From Rachycentron canadum (Eukaryota > Chordata > Actinopteri > Carangiformes > Rachycentridae), in the NCBI GenBank assembly GCA_038496675.1, contig CM076654.1, positions 5,701,604-5,765,603 on the forward strand: a stretch of DNA of 64,000 nucleotides, written 5' to 3'. This document shows positions 1 through 64,000 of this stretch, piece by piece (position 1 is the first letter of the stretch; each line of letters starts with the position of its first letter). The notes beneath the pieces were generated by a model that was not told where the DNA came from, did no database searches, and worked only from the letters and a program-made list of their open reading frames with translations. The translations under genes were made by a program, and so were the position numbers.

Positions 1-83
1 CTCATGCCCTTTGGTCTTCCTTTGCTTCTTTTCTCACACTCTTAACCTCTTTCTCATCCTTCTATCCCTCTTTACTCCAACAG

Positions 84-54035
<53,952 letters not shown>

Positions 54036-55878
54036 GCAGAGGCACTGACTCAGCATTAGAGAGGGTGAAAACTGACAGGTCTCAGTTCTACAGTCATCTT
54101 CAGGAAACACAGACCATTAAACTTCTGAGTTTACTTACTTTCAACATGGAGGAGAAAGACACAGTAGATAGATGCAAGTTTACTATTTGTCATAATTATG
54201 ATAAGAAAGAAACTTATTTAATTCAATAGGTGTATTTTGAGGGGAGATGCTCCCTTAAAAAGATGAAAAAGAAGAAAGTGACACGATAATTAGCGTCACT
54301 ATCATAACTATCAAACAACATATGAGTCTAAAATCAATGGTTAGAAATAGTTTTAGGACACCAGAGATAAACTAAATATCTTCTCATTCTAATAACTGAC
54401 TATCTCAGTTGTCAGACGCAGTTAAATCAGGATAAAATGTCGGCCATGAAAGCCGACCTCACACTGCGGTTTGTCTGACAATTTGGAAAGAAGGAAACGT
54501 AGCATTAGTTTTAAAACTGAATGGACCTGACCAGTAAATTCTGACTGCTGTAACTATGAAAAGACATGGGAGTGAGCTGGAGGAATGAATCCCAGAGTCC
54601 TGCACTGTCTTATACCTTTCGTGAGCACCGTTGACTCTGGTTTCCCAAGAAAATGGCACTGGATAGTCATTACCCAGCTAACCACTGTCACAAAAAACAC
54701 ATTGAGGCAAACAAATGTCATTTTTAACATGAGGAAACAGCTTGAAAAGTGCAACATGGGAATTTAGTTGATAACAAAGAACAAAAATTAATAGTTCATG
54801 GATAATCGGTTACTTGTTTTTAGTCAATATGATGATACAAGAAATAACAACACACACGGGCCAGGATCTGATCTACGCTGGATAATAGTCTGACACAAAG
54901 ACCCCAGAAGAAGTGTCAGGATGCTGCTAACACCTGCTGCTCTTTAATGATGATTATATTGTCCCCAGACCGAACATATAAAACATGTATTGAACAGAAG
55001 GAAAATGTAGTCAGTTCTTATGAATTAAAAAGCCTTAAAAAAAAAAAAAAAAAGCCAGCTAACTAACACAGCTAGCTCAGTACTCAGACTGACAATATGA
55101 ATGGGCTCAACAACAGTGACATTTGAAGTAAAACTGCATTGATTATTGGCATCGTAGTTTAACATACTCGACTGACCACTGGACTGTGGCCTGTCGAACA
55201 GCTTCCTCATAGGTTTTGAATTTAGCTCTTCTGTTTTTGCCAAATGTTTAACAATTGTGAAGACTGTTTGTTGACCCGCTCTGAATGGAAACAAACAAAA
55301 GGTGGCAGCCGAGGTTTAAACTAGTGTGAACGCTTTTATGTACCTTCTTCTATTTAAAATGGATGAGAACAGCCTTGCCATGCATGAACAGCCACATCCT
55401 GCACCGACCACACGTTTCTGAATATCTGATGTTTTACTTCAGGCACGCTACAGGTTTAGACTGATGGAAAACGGGCAGGTTTGACTGAAGTATAACTGGG
55501 TTTGATCCACGCTCTTTGTCTGTTTACTATGTGCCAAGGAACGCAAGTGTTCAGCGAGCCATGTTCAGCTAGCTCACCTCACAGATTCGGGGGTTGTTCG
55601 CAGACAAATATGGCCACTGGAGGGTCTACCTCTTTAATGCTGCACATTTGCCAAGACTCGCTGCACACTGGCTTTATGCGTAAGGATCCATTGGTGAAAT
55701 TTAGTCTGGAAACTAGTTTAGAGTTTTGTCCTTTGTTCTGCTGTATTAAACTGAACAACCTTTGTCTATAGTAGGGTATAAGTGCATAGAGGGGGATCTT
55801 TCACAGTGGCCATAGTTGTGGTGACAACTGAACTCTTGCACTCTGTTTAAAACTAACAGTAAGTTTGTAAAAAGTAAA

Positions 55879-55884
55879 AATAAA
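55879..55884 (+). terminator. Candidate unc13 poly(A) signal
   Basis: First AATAAA after the stop, followed by U-rich tgtatttattgtata 25-40 bases later. It would give a 3' UTR of about 1.9 kb. A second AATAAA lies at 56418-56423. Confidence 0.4.
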
Positions 55885-56095
55885 AATGAAAGCCTATAAG
55901 CAGAGCATGTATTTATTGTATACAATCAAACTGGACTAGAGTTGTGATCTTTTTCATGTATGTACTGTGAAATATGAGGATTGATCAAATGTATGTAAAG
56001 TACTCATCATTATTCTAATGTGACATATGTTGAATATACTTGTAACAATATTTTGTATATAAAATATTTATGAATTAAGGCACTGGATGCTCTCC

Positions 56096-56099
<4 letters not shown>

Positions 56100-56152
<53 letters not shown>
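56100..56152 (+). repeat. (TG)n microsatellite
   Basis: A pure TG run of about 53 bp in the intergenic region. Confidence 0.95.
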
Positions 56153-56154
<2 letters not shown>

Positions 56155-58313
56155 TCCTTGGACAGGCATGGGAAAGAGTGGTATCATTCTCCTAATCTAA
56201 CTCTGTCAAATTTGCAAATCAGCATATATCTGGAAATGTTGAACATTTTGTTAGACTGTATAGAAAAATGGACGTAGACATCAGGGCTGAAAAGTGAAGC
56301 CAACGCTGAGTCTTTATATCTAATGACCGTTAGAGGGCGACTCCACTAACTTTTGTATAAAACCAATTAACTACACTTACTGTTGTGATGGATCTTCTAG
56401 TCCCTGATTTTAGTCACAATAAAGTCAAAAAATCCCCAGTATCCAACTCTAACCGTCTTGACATGTCTGCTCTGTCACCTGATCAAGATTTTCAATGAGT
56501 AGATGTGTTTATTTTAAACTTCTTATATGAGAAAACAACGTTAAAGAGCAGAGTCATTTTACATTAATATTATTAATATTCTATATTATTATATTATCAT
56601 TGGGTGCTTACAGAAACTAAACCCTAATCAATTCAAATGATGCAGTTCACATCCTTGTCTCTACCACTCATCGACAGGTGGTGGTGATGTTGCACTGGGG
56701 TCTGTAGAAATGCACCAATAACTGCAGAGAAGAAGGAGACTGCAAGGTGCTTCCCCTGGATGTAAACATGGCAGGTCTCAAACAGCTTTGAGTGTTTTAT
56801 GTGGCTACAAATGAATTCCTCACATTTATCAGGGCTCAAATGATCACACTGTTTTGGTGAGTAATGTAACTTCTGTGTTTGTTCAAGAGAAAAGTTCACG
56901 AATACTTTTTATAATAGAAAAAAAAATACACATTCAGCTGCCTTTTTAAATTTTGTCCAAAATTGTTTTTATTTCTTTACAGTTGATGCAAAACTGCATT
57001 ATCAACACTGTTTTGATAGAGGCCACTCAGTGTGAGCATGAGTGGACTCTTCCAGAGTATTGGCCAAAGTTTAGAAACTGCCAGTTACATTTACTTAAGT
57101 GCAATTATTTTATTTATTAATTTGACTCATTTGACTTTTGCTTGAGGGGGAAACTCTCACCAAACTGTGGAAAATCGTCTGGTGAGAGTAACATAAAGCA
57201 TTTTCATTCACCTTCACTGCAAATGACTCGACATGAATATAACAGAGAAATACTGCTTCTTTTTTCTTTACTTAAAACAATCAGTGAAAATATCTGACAT
57301 AAGCTTTAATATCGTAACAGTATAATTTATATATAGTTTTTTTTTAACTCCATACTTTTCTGGATATAAATTAGTTATCAGAAAATAAATATCAATTTAA
57401 AGGAATGTCTTCTGCACAAGGGTGAAAGAGACGACGTGCCTTCATGTGCTCGTCAGTGTGGGATGAATAAAAGGTAACGGCTTAGACCTTGTTTCATATT
57501 ATTCCATTGTGACTTGATGTTCAATGTGGCAACTTGTACTGTCAATATTTCTGCAACAACATGGAGGAAGAAAGAAAAGGATAGTAGGTGGTGACATATA
57601 AATGATGCAGCAGAGAAAAGATCAGAGGCCTAGAAGTTCACAACAAGAACAAAACCTCATTTGATGCTTTTTTGTATTCACCCACAGAGCTTCAGTGCAA
57701 ATACTTGTTAAGATTCTGTTACCATATAAATAAACTCTAAATCTGGACTGTTGTGTGACTCCTATTAAAGATCCCCCAGCAAATACACAGAAATAAAATC
57801 TACAGAAAATCTTCTGTTTTGCACAGAGACAATTAAAACTGCATCATTCTTGTGCTGCATGTTACAGAAGGTGTGGCTTGTCTTACACTCACTCCATATT
57901 TATTCAAGATGATACCAACATTTGATGATACCAGCCGACTCATTTGGTGACCATTTTGCATCAGAGTCTAAGTGGAGAATAACACCACTTGAATTAACAG
58001 GGATGTTAATTAGCTTGCTTGTTAATAAGCCTCCAAATAACATGGACTCTGTCTCTAATGCCAAACCCTGACGGTGGTTAGTTGGCTGTTGTCTAACCTG
58101 CTTGTTATCCCTTTTCTTTGAAGGAGGATTATCACCAGCAGATGTGTCCGGTGGCGCCCACGTCTCACGTCTCCTGGCACAAGTAAGTAAAACATGAAGC
58201 TGTGTTCCTCCGTGTTTTTGAGATCAGTGCTGTTTTTCAGTGGAGAATCCGTGAGGATGTTTCTACATGGGTGTGGTGATCAATGGGTCATCAAACATTT
58301 AGATATAATGTTA

Positions 58314-58319
58314 TTTATT
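58314..58319 (-). terminator. Candidate sec14l poly(A) signal
   Basis: AATAAA on the minus strand, 115 bases after the stop codon. It implies a short 3' UTR. Only the hexamer supports it. Confidence 0.35.
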
Positions 58320-58433
58320 TGTATATATTGTTGCAGTTCCTCTTTGACATCTAGTGTCTCAGGCTGTGCTTGCTCGCGGCTAAACATTTCTGGTCTGACA
58401 TCGTCGTAGTGGTGCGTTGTGTCACTTTCTTGC

Positions 58434-58585
58434 TCACGACTGGCTGTTGCCCTCAGCTTGCACGTGGTTGCTGGTCCCCCCGTTGGTTTGTGGGGGCTGT
58501 AAGCGGTCGGGGAGCAGGACCTCAACAGTAAAGCTGATTCTTTTGGCCTGAAAGATGCTGTAGGTGTTGTCAAACCGAAGCACAT
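58434..58585 (-). CDS. sec14l2-like: sec14l terminal coding exon: end of GOLD
   Basis: Acceptor gcgccccacag; the split Tyr codon is completed here. Encodes VLRFDNTYSIFQAKRISF, TVEVLLPDR and a Gln/Asn/Gly/Ser-rich tail ending EGNSQS-stop. Confidence 0.94.
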
Positions 58586-61500
58586 CTGTGGGGCGCAAAC
58601 AGAACGGATTATTTACAGCGTCAGTCTTGTGTGTAAAGTGTGAGCAGAGTGTCACGGAGCTGGTTACTCACAGACTCCAGGGCGTTCGCAGGTCAGCGAT
58701 CCGTCCTCAGGCACTAAGTGGGCGTTGTAGCGCTGGCTGGGCACAACTTCCTGCATCTGAGCTGCCTTCTTCCATTCACCTTTTTTAGCCTTCAGGAACA
58801 CCCCAAAGCCAATGTCTGCACCCTCACTGGCAAACTGCCACCTAACAGGACGGAAAACAACAACAACAACATATTCATATTTTTTATGGATTTGATTTAT
58901 AGGAAAAATAAAAACGCAAAAAGATTTAGTGTCTTTTACATTAGTTGATTGAACAGAAGCCACGATGATAAATTCACTGATTCACATGTGGCAATAAATT
59001 ACAAAAGATGTGATGCGAATGAAATTAGTGAAGCTGTTACTTTATAACTTTTATAATTCTCCTTGACATTTTCATGAAGCTGCTATTGGCCTGGCATAAG
59101 TACCATTAAGAGGCAACCTAACTGCATTAAATCTTTGTATTTGACTCCGATAAGAGAGTAAGTGATAATTTGAAAAACATTGCCTGTATTTAAAAAAACG
59201 CTATCGCAAAGAATTAAATAATAAAATAAAATAAATAAACAGTTATATTCTGTCTGTTTGTATAAGACTGTTAAATTAGGTGCTTCGAGATTCAGTTTAG
59301 TCTGATTTAAAACTGATTAAATAAAGCCTTGAATTTAAGAAGCTGGAACCAGAGATTTTGTGTTTATTCATTTTTGCTTGATCAGTTCATTAGTTACTGT
59401 TCGAGCTGTTTCAGCACCAGTGTGACTTAAATAACTTGAGCAGCTGACCTGAGGACGCAGCCCGGGAACAAGATCTCGTAGTCCAGCTGCTGGGAGGATC
59501 CTCGACTGACAGTCATACACTGCTCGTAGTCCACCATGACATGGTCCCGCACATAGTAAGAGGGGGGAACCGGGCCGACATGGTTTATCTGCAACATAGA
59601 CAAAAAAGGGTCAAAATACAGGTGTCAAACACTTGATATATGAAATGTGTGGGTGGCTGAAGGGCAAAGAAACAGGCAGAAAAGATAAAAGGTTCACTTA
59701 CTGCGATTCTCTGCCATTATAGATCTATGAACGCTTGTAATTTTGCACAAAACTGTCTTATTCAAACATTCAAACGTAGTCTCACAAAATACAACAATGG
59801 CTCTTTAACACTCTCCTTTTTATTAACAAAGAGTCAAACCTAATGATCAGAATTTATACTAACACAACTTCAGAAAATCTCTCATCTTTGGATCCTTTTT
59901 AAAAACGTTATGTTTTGTTTTTTGGTTTTTTTTGTTTGTTTTTTTTTTGGAAGCCTCAGAAAGTTTTCAGACCTGTGTTGTTTTTTCTAGGAGGTGAGCG
60001 TTATTATGAGGGAAGTCAAATTCATCTGAAACCACTTCTCTAAAAAATATTGCAAAAATATCCAAACTTTACCATTTACCGTTATTTGGAAACTGCCTCA
60101 ACAGAAGAAAAAGATACAGAAAGAAAGGCATCACTAAAAGAAAAAAAACACACACATTATCAAACTATATGTTCCATTGGAGAGCAACACTTCATCAGGC
60201 ATCTCTTGATTTCTTCACATAAATTTAAAAGTCAACTGTGAGGAAAGACCCTCGTATATAAGATACATAAGGCTAAAAAAATTAATTCCTGCTCTTCACA
60301 TCACTGCAATTTAAAACAGAAAGATATTAGTTTTTTTGTCCTGTAATTTGCAAACAAATCATATGGTATAAGTGGCTTCTCTCGGACCTGTTCAATTCTC
60401 AAAGGAATAAATGGACATTTTGTGAAATATGCTTTTTCACTCTCTGGTGGTGAGTTACATTAAAGGATGGACAACAAGCTGCTTACAGTCTTACGCTAAG
60501 TGAAGTTAGTTGTCTCTTGGTAGCTTCATATTTCCTACATACTGATGAGAGTGGCATCAATCTTCTCATCCAACTTTCGGCAAGATAGTTTGATTTAACA
60601 AAAAAAAACAAAAAACTCCTGCAATCTAACCAAGTCAATATAGTACAATGTCAAAAACAAACAGCTAGCTAACTGAAAAAATATTTTTAAAAAAAGGTAC
60701 AAAAAAGAAAACACTTTGAGGCTGTGCATCACAATTTTCTTTGAATCCTGAATGCGGCCGTAAATGAATTTCTCTCTCTCCTTGTGTTGCTCATCTGTCC
60801 TGGGCCCAATTATTTATCTACAGAAACAGTGACAAACACAGGTCAGTTTCCTCATCTATCAGCACGGGACAACTAGAGCTGCTGTTTTCTGCTATAGCCG
60901 CCTAAAACTACGACAGCATCTCTGACAGCGTCTCCTGAGCTGAGGCCCTTTGTCCTCTCTACGCAGCGACGCAGCGACAGTATGCTAATTTACACTCTGT
61001 CTGCAAAAACAGGAAGAAATCCTCTGTCGTCACACAATTTACGCAAGACACTGTTCAGTGCAACCAGGTGAAAAAAATGACATTTCTTTTGCATCAGTTC
61101 TTCTTATATGTCAGAGAGAAACTGTGCAGCCGTATTGATTTGTTCTGCCACAGACATCCTGTCCAGGATGTTCAACAGTCCTTGTGTTGTCATTGACCTA
61201 CTCTGTTGAAACTGGCTCATTCGTGTATATCAGGGTCTTTCACACAGCCAGTGTCAGCAGCGTTGGCATTTTATGAAAGCGCTCATCCACAGTGATCATT
61301 TTATTGGGCCTGTTTGCAGTCGGGCCTGTTTGCACATAAAACATTGTTTGCCAGTCAAATCTGAACCCACAACATTTAAAGCGCACAGTGTGTGTGTGTG
61401 TAGGCTGGCTGGTTTCTCACCGTAGCAAAGCTGTAAACTGCCAAACTGAACGCAGGATGCAAAAAACTACAGAAAACTACAGGGCAGGAGTCCACATATA

Positions 61501-64000
61501 AGAAACTACTCCAAAGCCAGTAGACTCTGTAAGGGGGCTGATCAGACTGGTTCAGACCAGACTTGTATCCAGTGCAGGACTGTTAGATGTGAAATACAAA
61601 GCTGCATCATGTCACTGAAAACATCTGATCTACAGTCTGTAGAGCAATAATTACAGTATGTTGACGTGTGTGTATTTGTACTGTGAGGCTAAAATGACTT
61701 GAATTAAAATGAATGAATTTCTCTTGTTTTAAATGATTGATTCCAGGAAAATTGTTGTTAAAAACAATTTAACAATTTTAGTATTTAGTTTTTGTTTTAA
61801 AAGAGAGAGTTTAAATAGTTTAGAGTTTAAAATAAGGTCTTTTTCTGTGAATTTGCTATATCATGATGCATATCGAGAAAATGTTCCTTATTTATAATTG
61901 TGACACTGATTTCAATCACACCAGTGCAAGAATATCAGCTGGATTTGATAAATATAACTTTGCATATACTTCAGCTATTACTTTAGAGCTTGTTTTTGCT
62001 TTTGCTCAAAATAATTTTAGGACTAAATCCCATCTTGCTCCATCTGAAAAACTTACATCTATGTGGAACTCTGTTAACTCAATAAATATGGTAAATAATG
62101 TAAAATAATATGTAATAGTGATCATTCAAGCACACACCAAGTTACTAGACAGAGTTAAAGAGTTGAACAAGAGTCAAAACTGTAAGAGTTTATCAGACTC
62201 GAACAGGATTTCAGTTTGTATGAAGGAATTAGGAAATTAAGAACTAATCAAAGTGTTAAAGATTATAAAGTCACTGGTGCAAGGACACAAAGTATGATAA
62301 AAAAAAAAAAAAAAGTGTTTTGAAAAACAGAATTCAACAAGATACCAAACAAGATTTGACATAATTGACACCCAGTGGTAGATTATTATCAGTTTAACAG
62401 AACTTTATTCTCTTACTCTATATATCAGGGATCGTATCCTCATGAGTGTGTCAATAAGTGCATCCCTGCCATGGACACTTGTCTCCTCCAACCTGTCAGC
62501 CCTCTTTCCTACCAAACAAGCAGCACCCAAAGGAGCACAGGATGCTGGATCACTGACTCACCTTGGTCCGACAGCGAGGATCTCCATCGGGATCCGTCAG
62601 TTTGCCTCCGTATATCGCCGGCAGCTCCTCTGCATCAATGTACTTCAGTAAAACCTCCTGCCAGTTAGCTGTCAAAACAGAGGCCCAACAGCACACATTT
62701 AGACTCATCTGAATTGGGCAATTGGATTAAATATTCCATCAAATAAAATGCAATGATTTGCAAAGCGTGTCTCACCCCCGAGGATGTAGATTTTCTGTCT
62801 TGTGTTCTCACTTAGAAAGTGCTTGACGAGGTTGTAGGCCACAGGAAAGAGTTTGGGGGCTACAGGAGAATAAAACAAAGGTGTTAACCTAAAGTTAACC
62901 AGCAGCAATCAAGCAGGACACGAAGGTAAAAAACAGACAAATACAGAATATAGTTTTCTGTAACATACATTTAACATAACATTTACCTTTAATAACAAAC
63001 AGCCTCTTCAAACCCTCTGGGTAGTTGTCTTCAAACATCTGAAGGATCTGATGATGCACACGAACATGTTTTAATCCACAGACTGACTCATTAGTCTGGC
63101 TACACTGTGAGTTTGTGTGTGTGTGTGTGTGTGTCTATGTGTGTGTGTGTGTGTGTGTGTCTATACCTCTCCATATGTCTCTATAGCAGGCTTCCATAAG
63201 TGTTTCAGGCCCAGACCTTCAACATCATAGATCATAGTGATTGACTCCACATTTCTCCCCAGCTGGATGAGAAAAGAGTGAGAGGAAGATGGGAAGATTC
63301 AATGAGTGTAAACATTAACTGTAGGGTTTAACGTCAAAGTAGAACAGAGTATCTCCAAATCTACGTCTAATATAGCATATCTAGTATAAAACGTCTCAGC
63401 TAAATGAATGTGATGTAATGAAGCGATTAATTAATGAAGAAAAAGTCATAAAGTTAGAACAAAATTTTAACAAATTATTACTACAAGAAGCTATAGGGGT
63501 TAATCAGCCAAGTTATAGAGAAGAAATTAATTTTAATTTAACATTTACAATTGTATACTGATTTAAACAAATAATTTTAAATGACAATTAAAGATACTTG
63601 GATTAGTATGTGTTAATGCTAAGTTTAAAATAGCTCTACACTTATATCTTTATATCGAATTTCATCAGATTTATTGTCTCAGGGAAAATAAAGAAAATTA
63701 AATAAACTTATGAGGGCACATTTGATGTCATTCTGAAAAATGCAGGGAAACTGAGACCGCTGCTAAACAAAAGATTGAGAGTCAAGCTAGTAGCTCTGTG
63801 TGGTTCAGCTAAAGTAACTCCAGCTGTTTTACGGAGGGTTTGGGGGCTGTTGGGTCTCTGTCCTCGGCCCGTGTGGGGTCTCTGCTCTTACCCTCTGTGA
63901 CTGGAGGTTACATTCCCTCTGCAGAACCTCACAGTCTCTGATTTTGGATTTGATGAAGTCTTGCTTGGAGGCAGACAGGAAGAGGCCTTTGGGATCCACT
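58434..64000 (-). CDS. sec14l2-like: SEC14-like protein (SEC14L2/3/4 type), 3' part of gene (span of eight exons)
   Basis: SEC14L proteins are soluble lipid-binding proteins: the CRAL-TRIO domain holds a hydrophobic ligand (human SEC14L2 binds tocopherol and squalene) and the GOLD domain mediates protein or membrane contacts. The eight exons give 305 residues plus stop; human SEC14L2 has 403, so roughly 100 N-terminal residues lie past the right edge. Seen: VDPKGLFLSASKQDF, IYDVEGLGLKHLWKP, FVIKAPKLFPVAYNL and PAIYGGKLTDPDGDPRC (CRAL-TRIO end), then YYVRDHV, VSRGSSQQLDYEILFPGC, ADIGFGVFLK and VLRFDNTYSIF (GOLD). SEC14L1/L5 are excluded because their matching region differs strongly. Which of L2/3/4 it is cannot be decided here. 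The C-terminal tail after LLPDR is unlike human. Confidence 0.93.
58672..58841 (-). CDS. sec14l2-like: sec14l exon: GOLD domain
   Basis: 170 nt, donor gtgagt. Encodes WQFASEGADIGFGVFLKAKK, VVPSQRYNAHLVPEDGS and LTCERPGV. Confidence 0.95.
59449..59588 (-). CDS. sec14l2-like: sec14l exon: start of GOLD
   Basis: 140 nt, phase 0 in. Encodes INHVGPVPPSYYVRDHV, then YEQCMTVSRGSSQQLDYEIL and FPGCVL. Confidence 0.95.
59589..62561 (-). other. Intron inside sec14l
   Basis: A 3-kb AT-rich intron. It contains a degraded common teleost repeat at about 60410-60600 (cttcatatttcctacatact, then gagagtggcatcaatcttct). No other feature was recognised. Confidence 0.55.
60410..60600. repeat. Degraded teleost interspersed repeat
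   Basis: The strings ggtagcttcatatttcctac, gagagtggcatcaatcttct and catccaactttcggcaagat match my memory of a very common fish repeat. The class is not assigned. A shorter remnant lies near 3292-3350. Confidence 0.45.
62562..62668 (-). CDS. sec14l2-like: sec14l exon: end of CRAL-TRIO
   Basis: 107 nt, phase 1 in (completes Ala of GAN). Encodes NWQEVLLKYIDAEELPAIYG and GKLTDPDGDPRCRTK. Donor gtgagt. Confidence 0.95.
62776..62859 (-). CDS. sec14l2-like: sec14l exon: CRAL-TRIO
   Basis: 84 nt, phase 1 on both sides. Encodes APKLFPVAYNLVKHFLSENT and RQKIYILG, nearly identical to human SEC14L2 as I recall it. Confidence 0.95.
62987..63047 (-). CDS. sec14l2-like: sec14l exon: CRAL-TRIO
   Basis: 61 nt, phase 0 in, phase 1 out (donor gtaaat). 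Encodes ILQMFEDNYPEGLKRLFVIK. Confidence 0.94.
63112..63160 (+). repeat. (GT)n microsatellite beside a sec14l exon
   Basis: A GT run of about 49 bp with a CTAT interruption. On the sec14l transcript this is a CA repeat just after the donor of the exon at 63167-63262. Confidence 0.93.
63167..63262 (-). CDS. sec14l2-like: sec14l exon: CRAL-TRIO core
   Basis: 96 nt, phase 0 on both sides. Encodes LGRNVESITMIYDVEGLGLK and HLWKPAIETYGE. Donor gtatag. Confidence 0.95.
63263..63891 (-). other. Intron inside sec14l
   Basis: A 629-nt AT-rich intron. Nothing was recognised. Confidence 0.6.
63892..64000 (-). CDS. sec14l2-like: sec14l exon, cut by the window edge: CRAL-TRIO
   Basis: Reads VDPKGLFLSASKQDFIKSKI and RDCEVLQRECNLQSQR up to donor gtaaga. 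The upstream end lies outside the window. Confidence 0.92.

Larger units (their letters stand above)
54036..58433. other. unc13 3' UTR and intergenic region between convergent genes
   Basis: 4.4 kb without a supported reading frame. It contains possible poly(A) signals, a (TG)n run at 56100-56152 and AT-rich DNA. The 3' end of neither transcript can be fixed from sequence alone. Confidence 0.6.

Noticed and set aside
54036..58433. A further gene between unc13 and sec14l
   Set aside because: Frames of 60-90 residues here show no domain, no splice series and AT-rich composition. The region fits 3' UTR plus intergenic DNA.

Overview
The window is vertebrate nuclear DNA, most likely from a teleost fish. 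The genes are split into many small GT-AG exons, the introns are AT-rich, (TG/CA)n microsatellites are abundant, and several interspersed repeats typical of ray-finned fish are recognisable. No prokaryotic, organellar or viral gene is seen.

Positions 84-54035 (+) hold the 3' part of an UNC13/Munc13 synaptic-vesicle priming gene. I joined 27 ordinary exons and 13 microexons by splice sites and reading phase. The model is 3915 coding bases (1304 residues plus stop) with phase preserved throughout. It covers the C1 domain, the C2B domain, the whole MUN domain and the C2C domain. The N-terminal part lies before the window. Residue choices, recalled rather than aligned, fit the UNC13B branch best, but the protein is divergent, so the paralog is given as UNC13B-like.

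The MUN region is unusual. Between 33243 and 42660, at the exon junction that in mammalian UNC13 joins ...MGGKE to LD..., there are 13 tiny exons of 15-51 nt. All are multiples of three and all are phase 0 on both sides. Together they encode 114 residues of Glu/Asp/Lys/Ser-rich sequence, and each could be skipped without breaking the frame. A second charged insertion (Lys-rich, then Glu-rich, with a 24-nt tandem repeat) sits in the exon at 18600-18871. Two further candidate in-frame cassette exons (36 and 42 nt) lie at 20039-20074 and 21095-21136. Several exons are closely bracketed by (TG)n upstream and (CA)n downstream.

Positions 54036-58433 are the unc13 3' UTR and intergenic DNA. Positions 58434-64000 (-) hold the last eight exons (305 residues plus stop) of a SEC14-like lipid-transfer protein of the SEC14L2/3/4 type: the end of the CRAL-TRIO domain and a complete GOLD domain. 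Its 5' part lies beyond the right edge. The two genes are convergent, and nothing suggests they work together.

The remaining DNA is intron. It contains an exact-ended TTAA-flanked MITE (19011-19422) and a relative near 25979, another MITE (28829-29293), Tc1/mariner-like and LINE fragments, a tRNA-derived SINE-like remnant, a 79-bp near-perfect palindrome (51513-51591) and a roughly 320-bp polypyrimidine tract filling one short intron.
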